DNA of 37,250 nucleotides. It comes from an uncultured Clostridia bacterium (GTDB taxonomy: Bacteria; Bacillota; Clostridia; Oscillospirales; Ruminococcaceae). Under the pieces are notes generated by a model that made no database searches, was not told where the DNA came from, and saw nothing but the letters and a program-made list of their open reading frames with translations. Each line of letters opens with the position of its first letter. Position 1 is the first letter of the stretch. Below are positions 17,003 to 23,685 of this stretch, piece after piece. The DNA is taken from positions 1-37,250 of the forward strand of contig CANQPB010000022.1 of the NCBI GenBank assembly GCA_947625615.1, in the 5' to 3' direction. The translations under genes and the position numbers were made by a program.

Positions 17003-17311
17003 TCAGATCCCCAGCGCCTCGGCGAGTTTTTCTCTGGTTTTAAAGCCCAAAGAGACGGCGGCGGGCTCGCCGTTTTTGAACGCTATAACGGTGGGTATGG
17101 CCGAAACGCCGTAGAGGTTTGCAAGCTCGGGCTCGTCGTCCACGTTAAGCTTGCAGACTTTCAGATCGGGGCGCAGTGCGGCGAGATCGTCGATTATCGG
17201 CGAGAGCATTCTGCACGGGCCGCACCATTCCGCCCAGAAATCCACGATAACGGTGCCCTCGCAGTTTTTCACCTCGGCCTCAAAGTTTTCGGAATTAAGT
17301 TCAATATGCAT
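17003..17311 (-). CDS. trxA: Thioredoxin
   Basis: This 102-residue cytoplasmic dithiol protein reduces disulfides in client proteins. The active site is FWAEWCGPCRM with Cys30 and Cys33. The cis-proline loop is SAIPTVIAF and the conserved Asp24 lies in VIVDFW; all are standard. Length is normal. The ATG at 17311 has AAAGGA ten bases upstream. It lies 34 bp after the FTR-like gene and upstream of ferredoxin, in an order that matches electron flow from ferredoxin via the reductase to thioredoxin. A thioredoxin reductase of the NADPH flavoprotein type is not encoded in this window. Confidence 0.96.
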   Translation of the reverse strand: MHIELNSENFEAEVKNCEGTVIVDFWAEWCGPCRMLSPIIDDLAALRPDLKVCKLNVDDEPELANLYGVSAIPTVIAFKNGEPAAVSLGFKTREKLAEALGI

Positions 17312-17328
17312 AATTACACGTCCTTTCT

Positions 17329-17343
17329 CGGTTATTATAACCG
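17329..17343 (-). promoter_or_regulatory. 15-bp inverted repeat upstream of thioredoxin
   Basis: CGGTTAT, one central T and ATAACCG form a perfect 7-1-7 inverted repeat. It contains a TATAAT on the minus strand but has no good -35 in front. Its geometry resembles Fur/PerR-family boxes, but the bases do not match the PerR consensus well, so it is only a candidate operator. Confidence 0.35.
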
Positions 17344-17345
17344 AA

Positions 17346-17543
17346 TCATTTCTTTTTATAATAGAGCATGCAGTGGCAGTAGCCCTCGAAATCGGGGTCG
17401 GCTATCTGCTCGCGGAATTCGCGGCACATGCAAACGGTGTCCTCGTTGATCTCGCGGCGGCAGGGGCAGTGGCCGTCCTTGCGCTTCAGGCCCTCTCTTA
17501 TCGCCTCGACGAGCTTTTTATCCTCGTTGAAAGTTATTTGCAC
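17346..17543 (-). CDS. Mini ferredoxin:thioredoxin reductase catalytic-chain-like protein
   Basis: This 65-residue protein has the six cysteines of the ferredoxin:thioredoxin reductase catalytic chain: CPC (26-28) followed by Arg, CMC (38-40) and CHC (56-58) in YCHCMLY. In plant-type enzymes the spacings are 16 and 8 residues; here they are 9 and 15, while the distance from first to last cysteine is the same. By analogy Cys28 and Cys58 would form the redox disulfide, and Cys26, 38, 40 and 56 would bind the [4Fe-4S] cluster. No variable chain is seen. It starts with GTG, with GGGAGAG in front. Thioredoxin follows by 34 bp and ferredoxin after that. Function is inferred; enzymatic reduction of thioredoxin by this short form is not shown by sequence. 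Confidence 0.75.
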   Translation of the reverse strand: MQITFNEDKKLVEAIREGLKRKDGHCPCRREINEDTVCMCREFREQIADPDFEGYCHCMLYYKKK

Positions 17544-17566
17544 GAAAATCTCTCCCTTCGGATAAA

Positions 17567-17595
17567 AGTATATACCTCCCCGGGGAATTTGTCAA
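17567..17595 (-). promoter_or_regulatory. SigA-type promoter of the FTR-like/thioredoxin operon
   Basis: On the minus strand TTGACA (17595-17590) is followed after 17 bp by TATACT (17572-17567). The spacer contains the perfect 10-bp palindrome TCCCCGGGGA (17577-17586), which could be an operator. Confidence 0.75.
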
Positions 17596-17633
17596 GACAA
17601 AAGGGGCATAGAGAGATGCCGCTTAAAATTCAA

Positions 17634-17690
17634 AAGTTTTCGATCAAACCTTTTTCAAAAGGTTTGCGGGGGTCTCGGGGGCAGAGCCCA
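17634..17690 (+). repeat. Dispersed hairpin repeat, copy A
   Basis: This is the first of three related intergenic elements. The order is AAGTTTTCG (17634-17642), a hairpin with arms CAAACCTTTT (17645-17654) and AAAAGGTTTG (17657-17666), and GGGGGCAGAGCCC (about 17677-17689). It continues into the structured stretch at 17695-17860. Confidence 0.7.
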
Positions 17691-17694
17691 CGAG

Positions 17695-17860
17695 CCGCGA
17701 CCGCAGTCGCGGAATCTCACCGGAGCGGGCCGAGCAGGTACGCTCCGGTTAATGCGAAGCGGAGCGCAGGACGGGGAGAAAAAAATCTGTTCGGTGGACA
17801 GTTTTTTCGCGGGGAGACCCTCGCCGGGGGTCTCCCCGGTGAGGCGCCTTGGGTGCCTCG
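17695..17860. other. Highly structured noncoding stretch between the dpaB and FTR-like genes
   Basis: In the 344-bp gap 17544-17887 no gene is seen, but several perfect inverted repeats stand in a row: CCGCGAC with GTCGCGG (17695-17712), ACCGGAGC with GCTCCGGT (17719-17749), and GGGGAGACCC with GGGTCTCCCC (17811-17837). An A-rich and a T-rich arm flank CTGT/ACAG near 17780-17807. A structured RNA, a mosaic of repeat hairpins and a transcription barrier are all possible. Confidence 0.5.
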
Positions 17861-17887
17861 CACACGGAAAGGGGCAGGTAAATCCCC

Positions 17888-18463
17888 TTACCCTCTAACC
17901 ATCGGCTGTATCTGCTCGCCGCGCAGGGCGGCCTCGGCGGCGGGGCTTATCAGCGAAAAGTCCGCCACCATCGACATCGGCTTTTTGAAAATGTCGTCCT
18001 GCCTATAGGGCACAAAGAAGTAGTTTCGGCTGTTCTGCAAAATACCTATGTTCTTTGCGGCGGCGGCAAGGGCGTCGTTCGTCGAGACGGCAATAAGCAC
18101 CGGCCCGGCGTTTCTCAAGTGGCTTTTCACCGCCATGGTGACCGGGGTGTCGTTCACGCCGCAGGCGAGCTTCGCCAGCGTGTTCGAGGTGCAGGGCGCG
18201 ACGATCAAAAGATCGAACATTTTTCGCGGGCCGACGGGTTCGGCGTCCTCAATCGTGGATATCCCTTTGCACCGGCATATTTTTTCAAGCCGCTCGCGGT
18301 TTTCCTCCGCGCTTCCGAAGCGGGTAGAAAGGTTATACGCGTTAAAGGAAAATATCGGGGTGAGGGCGCACCCCTCGCCGACAAGCCGCTCGGCCGCCTT
18401 AAAGGATTCCGCAAAGGTGCAAAAGGAGCCTGTCACCGCGTATCCTATCCTAATGTTCTGCAA
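17888..18463 (-). CDS. dpaB: Dipicolinate synthase subunit B
   Basis: This 191-residue flavoprotein-fold subunit acts with DpaA to make dipicolinic acid in the mother cell; the product fills the spore core. The N-terminal GYAVTGSFCTF is the nucleotide-binding loop and the mid-part FDLLIVAPCTSNTLAKLACGVNDTPVTMAVKSHLR is typical of DpaB/SpoVFB. Length fits the family. The start is TTG (18463), preceded by GGGAGG, and it overlaps the end of dpaA by 14 bp, so the two are translationally coupled. In Bacillus, asd and dapG follow; here the FTR-like gene lies downstream after a structured gap. Confidence 0.93.
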   Translation of the reverse strand: MQNIRIGYAVTGSFCTFAESFKAAERLVGEGCALTPIFSFNAYNLSTRFGSAEENRERLEKICRCKGISTIEDAEPVGPRKMFDLLIVAPCTSNTLAKLACGVNDTPVTMAVKSHLRNAGPVLIAVSTNDALAAAAKNIGILQNSRNYFFVPYRQDDIFKKPMSMVADFSLISPAAEAALRGEQIQPMVRG

Positions 18464-19292
18464 GGCCGCCGACCTCCCTTATTCTTTTTATCACCGATTC
18501 GGCTATAAGTCCGCCGGCCGTCTTCGGCGCGGTCTTTCCGGGGAGCCCCGGCGCCGTCGCAGCCTTTATTTTCAGCTGACGCGCTGCCTCGAAGTCCACC
18601 CCGTATGGAGCAGACGCGAGATCGAGTAAAAATACGTCCCTTTTCATCGCCAAAAGCTCGTCTTTGCCGATTATTATGTGAGGAACGGTGTTTATGATTA
18701 CGTCGGCCTCGTTAAGGCCGGTTATCTCCCCGGTCTCGCAGACGGAATAGCCGAGCTTTGCGGCCTCATCGCGAGCCGAAGCCGAGCGCGCCGCAACCGT
18801 CACCCTTGCGCCGAGGGCGGCGAATGTTTTTGCGCAGGCTTTCGCGACCCTACCGAAGCCGTAGACGCGCACGTTTGAATCCGCGGCCGAAACTTCCGTC
18901 TCCCTTAAGACTATTTCAAGGGCGCCCTCCGCCGTGAGATCGGCGTTGCGAAGGGTTAGATCTTCGTCGTCGAAAAAGTCGAAGACCTTTGCCGCGCGTT
19001 CATAGCAGTAGCTTTTAAAGCTGTCGCCGAGCCCTCCGCCGAATAAGATTCCGCCGTAGCGAAGCATGTCGAGCGCCGACACCGCCGGGATCTTCTGGGA
19101 TAAAAGCGGAGCGTTCAGGTATTCCCCCGCGAGGGAGAGATAGGGCAGGACGAGAACGTCCGCCTGTTTCAGCTCCCAGATAGGGCGGCTGTCCGCAAAG
19201 CCGTAAGTGTAAACGTCAAATTCGGGGGCAAGCGCCGCCGCGGCGTATTCCATGCGCCTGTCTCCTCCCATGACGAGCAGTTTTTTGTTCAT
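18450..19292 (-). CDS. dpaA: Dipicolinate synthase subunit A
   Basis: This 280-residue dehydrogenase-fold subunit of dipicolinate synthase oxidises the lysine-pathway intermediate to dipicolinate. An N-terminal segment (KLLVMGGDRRMEYAAAAL) is followed by a Rossmann motif near 140 (VRVYGFGRVAKACAKTFAALGARVTVAARS). Both are typical of SpoVFA. The ATG at 19292 has GGGAGTGA upstream. It begins the dpaA-dpaB pair and indicates that the organism can sporulate. Expression should depend on a mother-cell sigma factor. I did not find a convincing SigK or SigE promoter in the upstream gap, although the motif CATAGACTG (near 19370, minus strand) is a weak candidate. Confidence 0.93.
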   Translation of the reverse strand: MNKKLLVMGGDRRMEYAAAALAPEFDVYTYGFADSRPIWELKQADVLVLPYLSLAGEYLNAPLLSQKIPAVSALDMLRYGGILFGGGLGDSFKSYCYERAAKVFDFFDDEDLTLRNADLTAEGALEIVLRETEVSAADSNVRVYGFGRVAKACAKTFAALGARVTVAARSASARDEAAKLGYSVCETGEITGLNEADVIINTVPHIIIGKDELLAMKRDVFLLDLASAPYGVDFEAARQLKIKAATAPGLPGKTAPKTAGGLIAESVIKRIREVGGLAEH

Positions 19293-19417
19293 ATATATGT
19301 CACTCCCGAGAAATCGCAGGTCTTGCCGGCCGCCGAAAGGATATTAAAACGACCGGCTACGTTTTCAGTCTATGCCGGCCGGTGGCCGAGGGTGAATGAT
19401 ATGAGCGGACGGGAAAA

Positions 19418-19500
19418 AAGTTTTCGCCGGCCTTTTTCAAAAGGCCGCGAGAAAGTCCGGCAAAGCCGGTGTTTGCGTTAGCAAACCCGAGGCAGGCGAC
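19418..19500 (+). repeat. Dispersed hairpin repeat, copy B
   Basis: AAGTTTTCG (19418-19426) is followed by arms CGGCCTTTT (19428-19436) and AAAAGGCCG (19439-19447), then by small hairpins (near 19457-19469 and 19471-19486, GTTTGC with GCAAAC) and GAGGCAGGC. It accounts for much of the 389-bp gap 19293-19681, in which no gene is seen besides the flanking promoters. Confidence 0.7.
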
Positions 19501-19603
19501 GCGATTAAAACTCTTTGTTCACCTCCTGTATCCTTGGGCATACGTTCCCAACAATTATGCAAAATTCCCAAAAGCGCGCCGGCATTTCTGTAAGGCGTTA
19601 CAC

Positions 19604-19633
19604 TTGCAACCGCGGGCGGGAAAATGTTATAAT
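19604..19633 (+). promoter_or_regulatory. SigA-type promoter of the DUF1846 gene
   Basis: TTGCAA (19604-19609), an 18-bp spacer and TATAAT (19628-19633) precede the ATG by about 50 bp. Confidence 0.7.
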
Positions 19634-19681
19634 GATATGAATGATTTTTCTGCGGAGGTTTTTCGCAGTCAGGAGGAGAAA

Positions 19682-21166
19682 ATGTTTAAAACGGGTTTTG
19701 ACAACGACAAATATCTCAGAATGCAGTCGCAGCACATAAAGGAGCGCATCGCGGGGTTTGGCGGAAAGCTCTATCTCGAATTCGGCGGCAAGCTCTTCGA
19801 CGATTACCACGCCTCAAGGGTGCTGCCCGGCTTCAAGCCCGATTCAAAGCTGCAGATGCTTTTGCAGCTTAAAGATCAGGCGGAGATAGTCGTTGTGATC
19901 AGCGCGGGCGACATCGCCCAGAATAAGGTAAGGGGAGACATAGGCATCACCTACGATCTCGACGTCTTAAGGCTTATCGACAGCTTTCGCAGATACGGGC
20001 TTTATGTCGGCAGCGTAGTGCTGACAAAATACGAGGGTCAGCCGGCGGCGCAGGCCTTTATGGGCAAGCTTGAAAGCCTCGGCATCACCGTTTACCGGCA
20101 TTACCCCATTGAGGGCTACCCCGCAGATCTCACCCACGTCATAAGCGACGACGGCTACGGCCGCAACGAATATATAGAGACTACCCGCGAGCTCGTCGTG
20201 GTAACGGCGCCGGGCCCCGGCAGCGGCAAGATGGCCACCTGCCTTTCGCAGCTCTACCACGAGCATAAGCGGGGCATAAAGGCGGGGTACGCGAAATTCG
20301 AGACCTTCCCGATATGGTCTATACCGCTGAATCACCCCGTAAACCTCGCCTATGAGGCCGCCACGGCGGATTTGAGCGACGTCAACATGATAGACCCATA
20401 CCACCTTGAGGCCTACGGCAAGCTTGCGGTGAACTATAACCGCGACATCGAGGTCTTCCCGGTTCTGAACGCTATGTTCAAGATGATCCTCGGGGAATCG
20501 CCCTATAAGTCGCCGACCGACATGGGCGTGAACATGGCCGGCTTCTGCATTATAGACGACGAAGTGTGCGCCGAGGCTTCAAAGCAGGAGATCCTGCGAA
20601 GATACTATAAAGCCCACGGCGAAAAGCTCCGCGGCAGCCAGAACGGCGATGAGATTTTAAGAATCGAGCTTTTGATGAAAAAGGCGGGGATAACCGCCGC
20701 CGACCGCGCGCCTGTCGGCCCGGCGCTTGTTAAAGCCGAGATTACCGGCGAGCCCGCCGCCGCAATAGAGCTGCCCGACGGCAGAATCGTCACCGGCAAG
20801 ACTTCGGAGCTTTTGGGCGCGTCTTCGGCGATGCTTCTGAACGCGCTCAAGACCCTTGCGGGAATTTCGGACGACACCCTTTTGATGAGCCCGTCGGTTA
20901 TCGAGCCGATAACCCGGCTTAAGGTAAACCACCTCGGGAACGAGAACCCGAGGCTTCACACCGACGAGATTCTGATAGCGCTTTCGATATGCGCCTCGCA
21001 GGACGAAAACGCCCGCCTTGCCCTTGAACAGCTCAGAAAGCTTGAGGGCTGCGAAATGCATTCGAGCGTAATGCTGTCGTCGGTAGATCTGAGGACGTTT
21101 CGGCGGTTAAAGGTGAACGTCACCTGCGAGCCGGTATACCAGAAAAAAGGGCTTTATCATAAGTAA
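19682..21166 (+). CDS. DUF1846 (UPF0371) protein
   Basis: This 494-residue soluble protein belongs to a family of unknown function. The start [20 protein letters not shown], the P-loop-like segment [25 protein letters not shown] near 180, and [27 protein letters not shown] are typical. The glycine-rich loop suggests nucleotide binding, but activity is unknown. A longer frame to 19469 is rejected, because the ATG at 19682 has AGGAGGAG upstream and the promoter TATAAT (19628-19633) lies inside the extra part. Length matches the family exactly. It stands alone, ending in a strong hairpin. Confidence 0.92.
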   Translation: MFKTGFDNDKYLRMQSQHIKERIAGFGGKLYLEFGGKLFDDYHASRVLPGFKPDSKLQMLLQLKDQAEIVVVISAGDIAQNKVRGDIGITYDLDVLRLIDSFRRYGLYVGSVVLTKYEGQPAAQAFMGKLESLGITVYRHYPIEGYPADLTHVISDDGYGRNEYIETTRELVVVTAPGPGSGKMATCLSQLYHEHKRGIKAGYAKFETFPIWSIPLNHPVNLAYEAATADLSDVNMIDPYHLEAYGKLAVNYNRDIEVFPVLNAMFKMILGESPYKSPTDMGVNMAGFCIIDDEVCAEASKQEILRRYYKAHGEKLRGSQNGDEILRIELLMKKAGITAADRAPVGPALVKAEITGEPAAAIELPDGRIVTGKTSELLGASSAMLLNALKTLAGISDDTLLMSPSVIEPITRLKVNHLGNENPRLHTDEILIALSICASQDENARLALEQLRKLEGCEMHSSVMLSSVDLRTFRRLKVNVTCEPVYQKKGLYHK

Positions 21167-21171
21167 AATGC

Positions 21172-21204
21172 GTCCCGGCTTCGGAAATTTTCCGGAGCCG
21201 GGAC
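21172..21204 (+). terminator. Terminator of the DUF1846 gene
   Basis: The arms (21172-21187 and 21189-21204) pair over 16 bp with a single G-U pair, and a TTT-containing tract follows. It also faces the convergent gene that ends at 21226. Confidence 0.75.
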
Positions 21205-21225
21205 TTTAGTGGGGTTTAAAATTTT

Positions 21226-21723
21226 TCACCAGATGATGTCTAAGTAAATTACGTATTTCTCCTTTGCACTGACAACCCTATACCGCGTTTTTCTCGATAA
21301 TAAACCGCGGTATTTTTCACGCCTCACAAAGCTTTTCAGCGTCGGCTTTGCGATAAAGTCTTCGAATCCGAGAGCGTGCAGCCTCAATGCGATTTTTTTG
21401 CAGACCGTTTCCGCAAAAGCGGATTCGTATCCGAAGGATACTACGGTATAGTATTCGCTGCCGTTGTAAGGCCTATAGACCGCTTCGTCTTCGGGAAAGT
21501 CCGATAATGCAAACACATATCCGTTGCCGTGCCATTTTTTAGACAGATACCCCGATATCCGCCTTACGCCGGTCTGCGCAAGCCTCGGGCAGACGTCTTC
21601 TATAATATCGACCGTCTCATCGGCGTATTTTTCCGCCGCCATCTCAAGCGACGACTGCTTTTCTTTCTCGGTCAACGCTTGTTTATTTTTTGCAAGTTCT
21701 CTCAGATTTTCGGCAAAGTTCAT
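21226..21723 (-). CDS. Hypothetical protein of the AT-rich divergent locus
   Basis: This 165-residue soluble protein is not recognised. The first 50 residues are strongly charged and helical (ENLRELAKNKQALTEKEKQSSLEMAAEKYADE). The rest looks alpha/beta, with a YRPYNGSEYYTVVSFGYESAFAETVCKKIALRLHALGFE stretch and a basic C-terminal part (SFVRREKYRGLLSRKTRYRVVSAKEK). The ATG at 21723 is chosen over 21777 because the -10 element (21749-21754) lies inside the longer frame. It is divergent from an HTH regulator and sits downstream of a consensus promoter overlaid by a perfect palindrome. The lower GC content than its neighbours suggests transfer. No function is assigned. Confidence 0.6.
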   Translation of the reverse strand: MNFAENLRELAKNKQALTEKEKQSSLEMAAEKYADETVDIIEDVCPRLAQTGVRRISGYLSKKWHGNGYVFALSDFPEDEAVYRPYNGSEYYTVVSFGYESAFAETVCKKIALRLHALGFEDFIAKPTLKSFVRREKYRGLLSRKTRYRVVSAKEKYVIYLDIIW

Positions 21724-21748
21724 TTTTTCACTCTCGTTTCCTTTGTAT

Positions 21749-21777
21749 ATTATAGTCATAATTATGACTATTGTCAA
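21749..21777 (-). promoter_or_regulatory. Consensus promoter for the hypothetical gene
   Basis: On the minus strand TTGACA (21777-21772), a 17-bp spacer and TATAAT (21754-21749) are perfect. The spacer is almost filled by the palindrome 21752-21771. Confidence 0.85.
21752..21771. promoter_or_regulatory. Perfect 20-bp palindrome, probable operator
   Basis: ATAGTCATAATTATGACTAT is its own reverse complement over all 20 bases. It overlaps the -10 of the minus-strand promoter and abuts the plus-strand -35. The divergent HTH protein is the natural candidate to bind it. Confidence 0.75.
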
Positions 21778-21799
21778 GTATATAACAACAAGTTATTCT
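21771..21799 (+). promoter_or_regulatory. Promoter of the HTH regulator gene
   Basis: TTGTCA (21771-21776), a 17-bp spacer and TATTCT (21794-21799) precede the TTG start by 26 bp. Its first base is the last base of the palindrome. Confidence 0.6.
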
Positions 21800-21825
21800 A
21801 AAAATAGGATAAGGGAGTGATATAC

Positions 21826-22047
21826 TTGATAAGCTATGCTCCGTTTTGGCGGACTTTAAAGGAACGCGGAATATCTACGTATGCGCTGATAAACAGATAC
21901 GGGATAAGCAGCGCGACAATATCGAGAATGAAAAAAGGCGGCGGCATAACCACTCTGAAAATAGACGATTTTTGCAGAATACTCGGCTGTAAGCCGGAAG
22001 ACATAATAGAATATATCGGCGAAAGAAAAACCGACGGTTCCGAATAA
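21826..22047 (+). CDS. Small HTH (Cro/CI-type, HTH_26) regulator
   Basis: This 73-residue protein is a single DNA-binding domain. It shows the five-helix XRE pattern: WRTLKERGISTYALINRYGISSATISRMKKG with the recognition helix SATISRMKKG, then LKIDDFCRILGCKPEDIIEYI. The TTG at 21826 is the likely start, because GGGAG (21813-21817) is eight bases upstream; the GTG at 21817 would overlap that site. It is divergent from the 165-residue unknown protein, and a 20-bp palindrome sits between them. It probably represses one or both promoters. A role as an antitoxin cannot be excluded, but the partner does not look like a known toxin. Confidence 0.85.
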   Translation: MISYAPFWRTLKERGISTYALINRYGISSATISRMKKGGGITTLKIDDFCRILGCKPEDIIEYIGERKTDGSE

Positions 22048-22065
22048 GAACCGCCGGACTTTTTT
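22031..22065 (+). terminator. Terminator after the HTH gene
   Basis: CCGACGGTTC (22031-22040) pairs with GAACCGCCGG (22048-22057) with one mismatch, followed by CTTTTTTA. It also lies at the end of the convergent epimerase gene (stop at 22064). Confidence 0.75.
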
Positions 22066-22762
22066 ATTTCTTTACCTGCCCGTAGTAGGCGTTGGCGCCG
22101 TGCTTTCTTAAGTAGTGCTTGTCCAAAAGCTCCTGCTGCATCGTCGGGACTTCGCCGCCGTAAATTATCTTTGAATACATCGCCATCTTGGCGCACTCTT
22201 CAAGTATCACCGAGTGGTGTACGGAATCGACGGCGTCCTTTCCCCAGGTGAAGGGCCCGTGCGAATGCACGAGAACGCAGGGTATTGCGTCGGGGTCGAG
22301 GTCTTTAAAGGTCTCGATGATAACAAGCCCGGTGTTCTTTTCATATTCCCCGGCGATCTCCTCGGGGGTCATCTTTCTTGTGCAGGGCACCGCGCCGTAG
22401 AAGTAGTCGCCGTGGGTGGTGCCGAGGGCGGGAACCGGCTTTCCGGCCTGCGCGAACGAGGTGGCGAATGTCGAATGGGTGTGGGTGACGCCGCCAATGT
22501 TTGGAAACGCCTTGTAAAATTCGATGTGTGTGGGGGTGTCGGACGAGGGCCGAAGATCCCCCTCAACCACCTTGCCTTCAAGATCGACTACCACCATGTC
22601 CTCCGGCTTCATCTCGCCGTATTCTACCCCCGAGGGCTTTATTACGACAAGACCCTTTTCGCGGTCGATCCCCGAGACGTTGCCCCAGGTAAAGGTGACG
22701 AGCCCGTACTGAGGGAGCATCATGTTTGCTTCGTAGACCTGTTTTTTGAGTTGTTCAAGCAT
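22064..22762 (-). CDS. araD: L-ribulose-5-phosphate 4-epimerase (AraD-like)
   Basis: This 232-residue cytoplasmic class II aldolase-fold enzyme interconverts L-ribulose 5-phosphate and D-xylulose 5-phosphate, feeding arabinose or similar sugars into the pentose phosphate pathway. [16 protein letters not shown] begins the substrate loop; [31 protein letters not shown] carries the zinc histidines; [11 protein letters not shown] holds the later one; [12 protein letters not shown] is also typical. Length fits the AraD/UlaF/SgbE group. The ATG at 22762 is preferred over the TTG at 22771 by spacing from the AAGAAAGG site. No kinase or isomerase of an arabinose operon is adjacent, so L-ascorbate or xylulose routes are alternatives. 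Confidence 0.9.
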   Translation of the reverse strand: MLEQLKKQVYEANMMLPQYGLVTFTWGNVSGIDREKGLVVIKPSGVEYGEMKPEDMVVVDLEGKVVEGDLRPSSDTPTHIEFYKAFPNIGGVTHTHSTFATSFAQAGKPVPALGTTHGDYFYGAVPCTRKMTPEEIAGEYEKNTGLVIIETFKDLDPDAIPCVLVHSHGPFTWGKDAVDSVHHSVILEECAKMAMYSKIIYGGEVPTMQQELLDKHYLRKHGANAYYGQVKK

Positions 22763-22826
22763 TTTTATCAAACCTTTCTTACCGCGGGTAACTTTTGCCC
22801 GCTGTTTTCATATAATGTTTTATGAG

Positions 22827-23309
22827 CTATTCGAGCTCGGCGTGGGTGCAGAGGATCCCCGCGGGCAGAACGTCTATCGCGGCATAGCTCGGCGCAAGGC
22901 CGTCGCGAGGCAGACCGAGGCTTCCGGGATTTATGTAGTAAACGCCGTCCTTATATTCGCATCTGCGCTCGTGGGTGTGCCCGAAGAGAACGAGATCGGC
23001 GCCGGTGTCCTTGGCAAGGCCGTAAAGGCCGCTAAGGCCGAAGCCGACATGCTGCAAATGCCCGTGGCAGTAAACGATTTTCTTGCCGCACACCTCTACC
23101 GTCGCGACTGGCGGATCCATAGAGTAGTAGTCGCAGTTTCCCGAGACGCAAAGAACCGTCTTATTCGGGTAGAGCATGGGTATGTCGTCAAGATCCCCCT
23201 CGCCGTCGCCCAAAAAGATGTAAAGATCGGTCGTCAGGGCGGTCTGCTCAAATAGCTTGTGAACGCTGCGGGAATGCCGGTGGGAATCGGAGAAAGCGAT
23301 TATTCTCAT
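22827..23309 (-). CDS. Metallophosphoesterase, YfcE/MJ0936 family
   Basis: This 160-residue dimetal phosphodiesterase has all the motifs of the fold: FSDSHRH (near 6-12), LGDGEGD (near 33), SGNCD (near 56), CHGH (near 80) and GHTHER (near 110). The metal-binding Asp, His and Asn residues are intact. Length is normal. In this family phosphodiester substrates vary, and the physiological one is usually unknown. It has a good promoter upstream, divergent to a three-gene unit of small proteins; araD follows downstream on the same strand after 64 bp. Confidence 0.92.
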   Translation of the reverse strand: MRIIAFSDSHRHSRSVHKLFEQTALTTDLYIFLGDGEGDLDDIPMLYPNKTVLCVSGNCDYYSMDPPVATVEVCGKKIVYCHGHLQHVGFGLSGLYGLAKDTGADLVLFGHTHERRCEYKDGVYYINPGSLGLPRDGLAPSYAAIDVLPAGILCTHAELE

Positions 23310-23339
23310 AAATTATTCCTTTCTGTCTTTGTCGCGTTA

Positions 23340-23368
23340 AGTATAGCACATCGAAACAAAAATTTCAA
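23340..23368 (-). promoter_or_regulatory. Promoter of the phosphoesterase gene
   Basis: On the minus strand TTGAAA (23368-23363), a 17-bp spacer and TATACT (23345-23340). Confidence 0.7.
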
Positions 23369-23385
23369 TAGAGGAGCCGAAGTTT

Positions 23386-23625
23386 ATGAACATAAGCAAG
23401 AATCAGCAGGAGCATCTGATATCGATGACGTCAAAAAAGCTGGGAGTGCCGGAAGACGACCTTCGTCGCGAGCTTCAAAGCGGCACATTCGACCGCCTTT
23501 TGGGCGCCCTGCCCGCGCAGGATCAGAAAAAGCTGACCGCCGCGCTTTCAAACCCGGCGACCGCCCAGGCGGTGCTCTCAAGCCCGCAGGCAAAGGAACT
23601 GATGAAAAAAATCTTCGGAAAGTAA
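23386..23625 (+). CDS. Small helical hypothetical protein, first of a three-gene unit
   Basis: This 79-residue protein is not recognised. It is all-helical in character, without a membrane segment or signal peptide: NQQEHLISMTSKKLGVPEDDLRRELQSGTFDRLLGAL, then two short helices (QKKLTAALSNPATAQAVLSSPQAKELMKKIFGK). A GAGGAG site precedes the ATG. It is followed by two further small proteins, one of them with an apparently damaged start and one with a hydrophobic C-terminal end. The three overlap or nearly touch, so they are probably co-transcribed and co-functional. Role unknown. Confidence 0.7.
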   Translation: MNISKNQQEHLISMTSKKLGVPEDDLRRELQSGTFDRLLGALPAQDQKKLTAALSNPATAQAVLSSPQAKELMKKIFGK

Positions 23626-23685
23626 AGGGCAATTTCAGCAAAGGGGGCGATTTGAACGGAAGATCTCGCCGAAAAAATCTCGTCG

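Noticed and set aside
17544-17887. tRNA, T-box or riboswitch
   Set aside because: No cloverleaf or T-box sequence is seen. The hairpins lie downstream of dpaB and mostly upstream of the FTR promoter, so they are not a leader of that operon.
19469-19681. N-terminal extension of the DUF1846 protein
   Set aside because: The promoter TATAAT and the AGGAGGAG ribosome site lie inside it, and the family begins at the ATG at 19682.
21226-22047. Type II toxin-antitoxin pair
   Set aside because: The HTH protein alone would fit an antitoxin, but the genes are divergent and the partner shows no toxin motif; most type II pairs are co-directional and overlapping.
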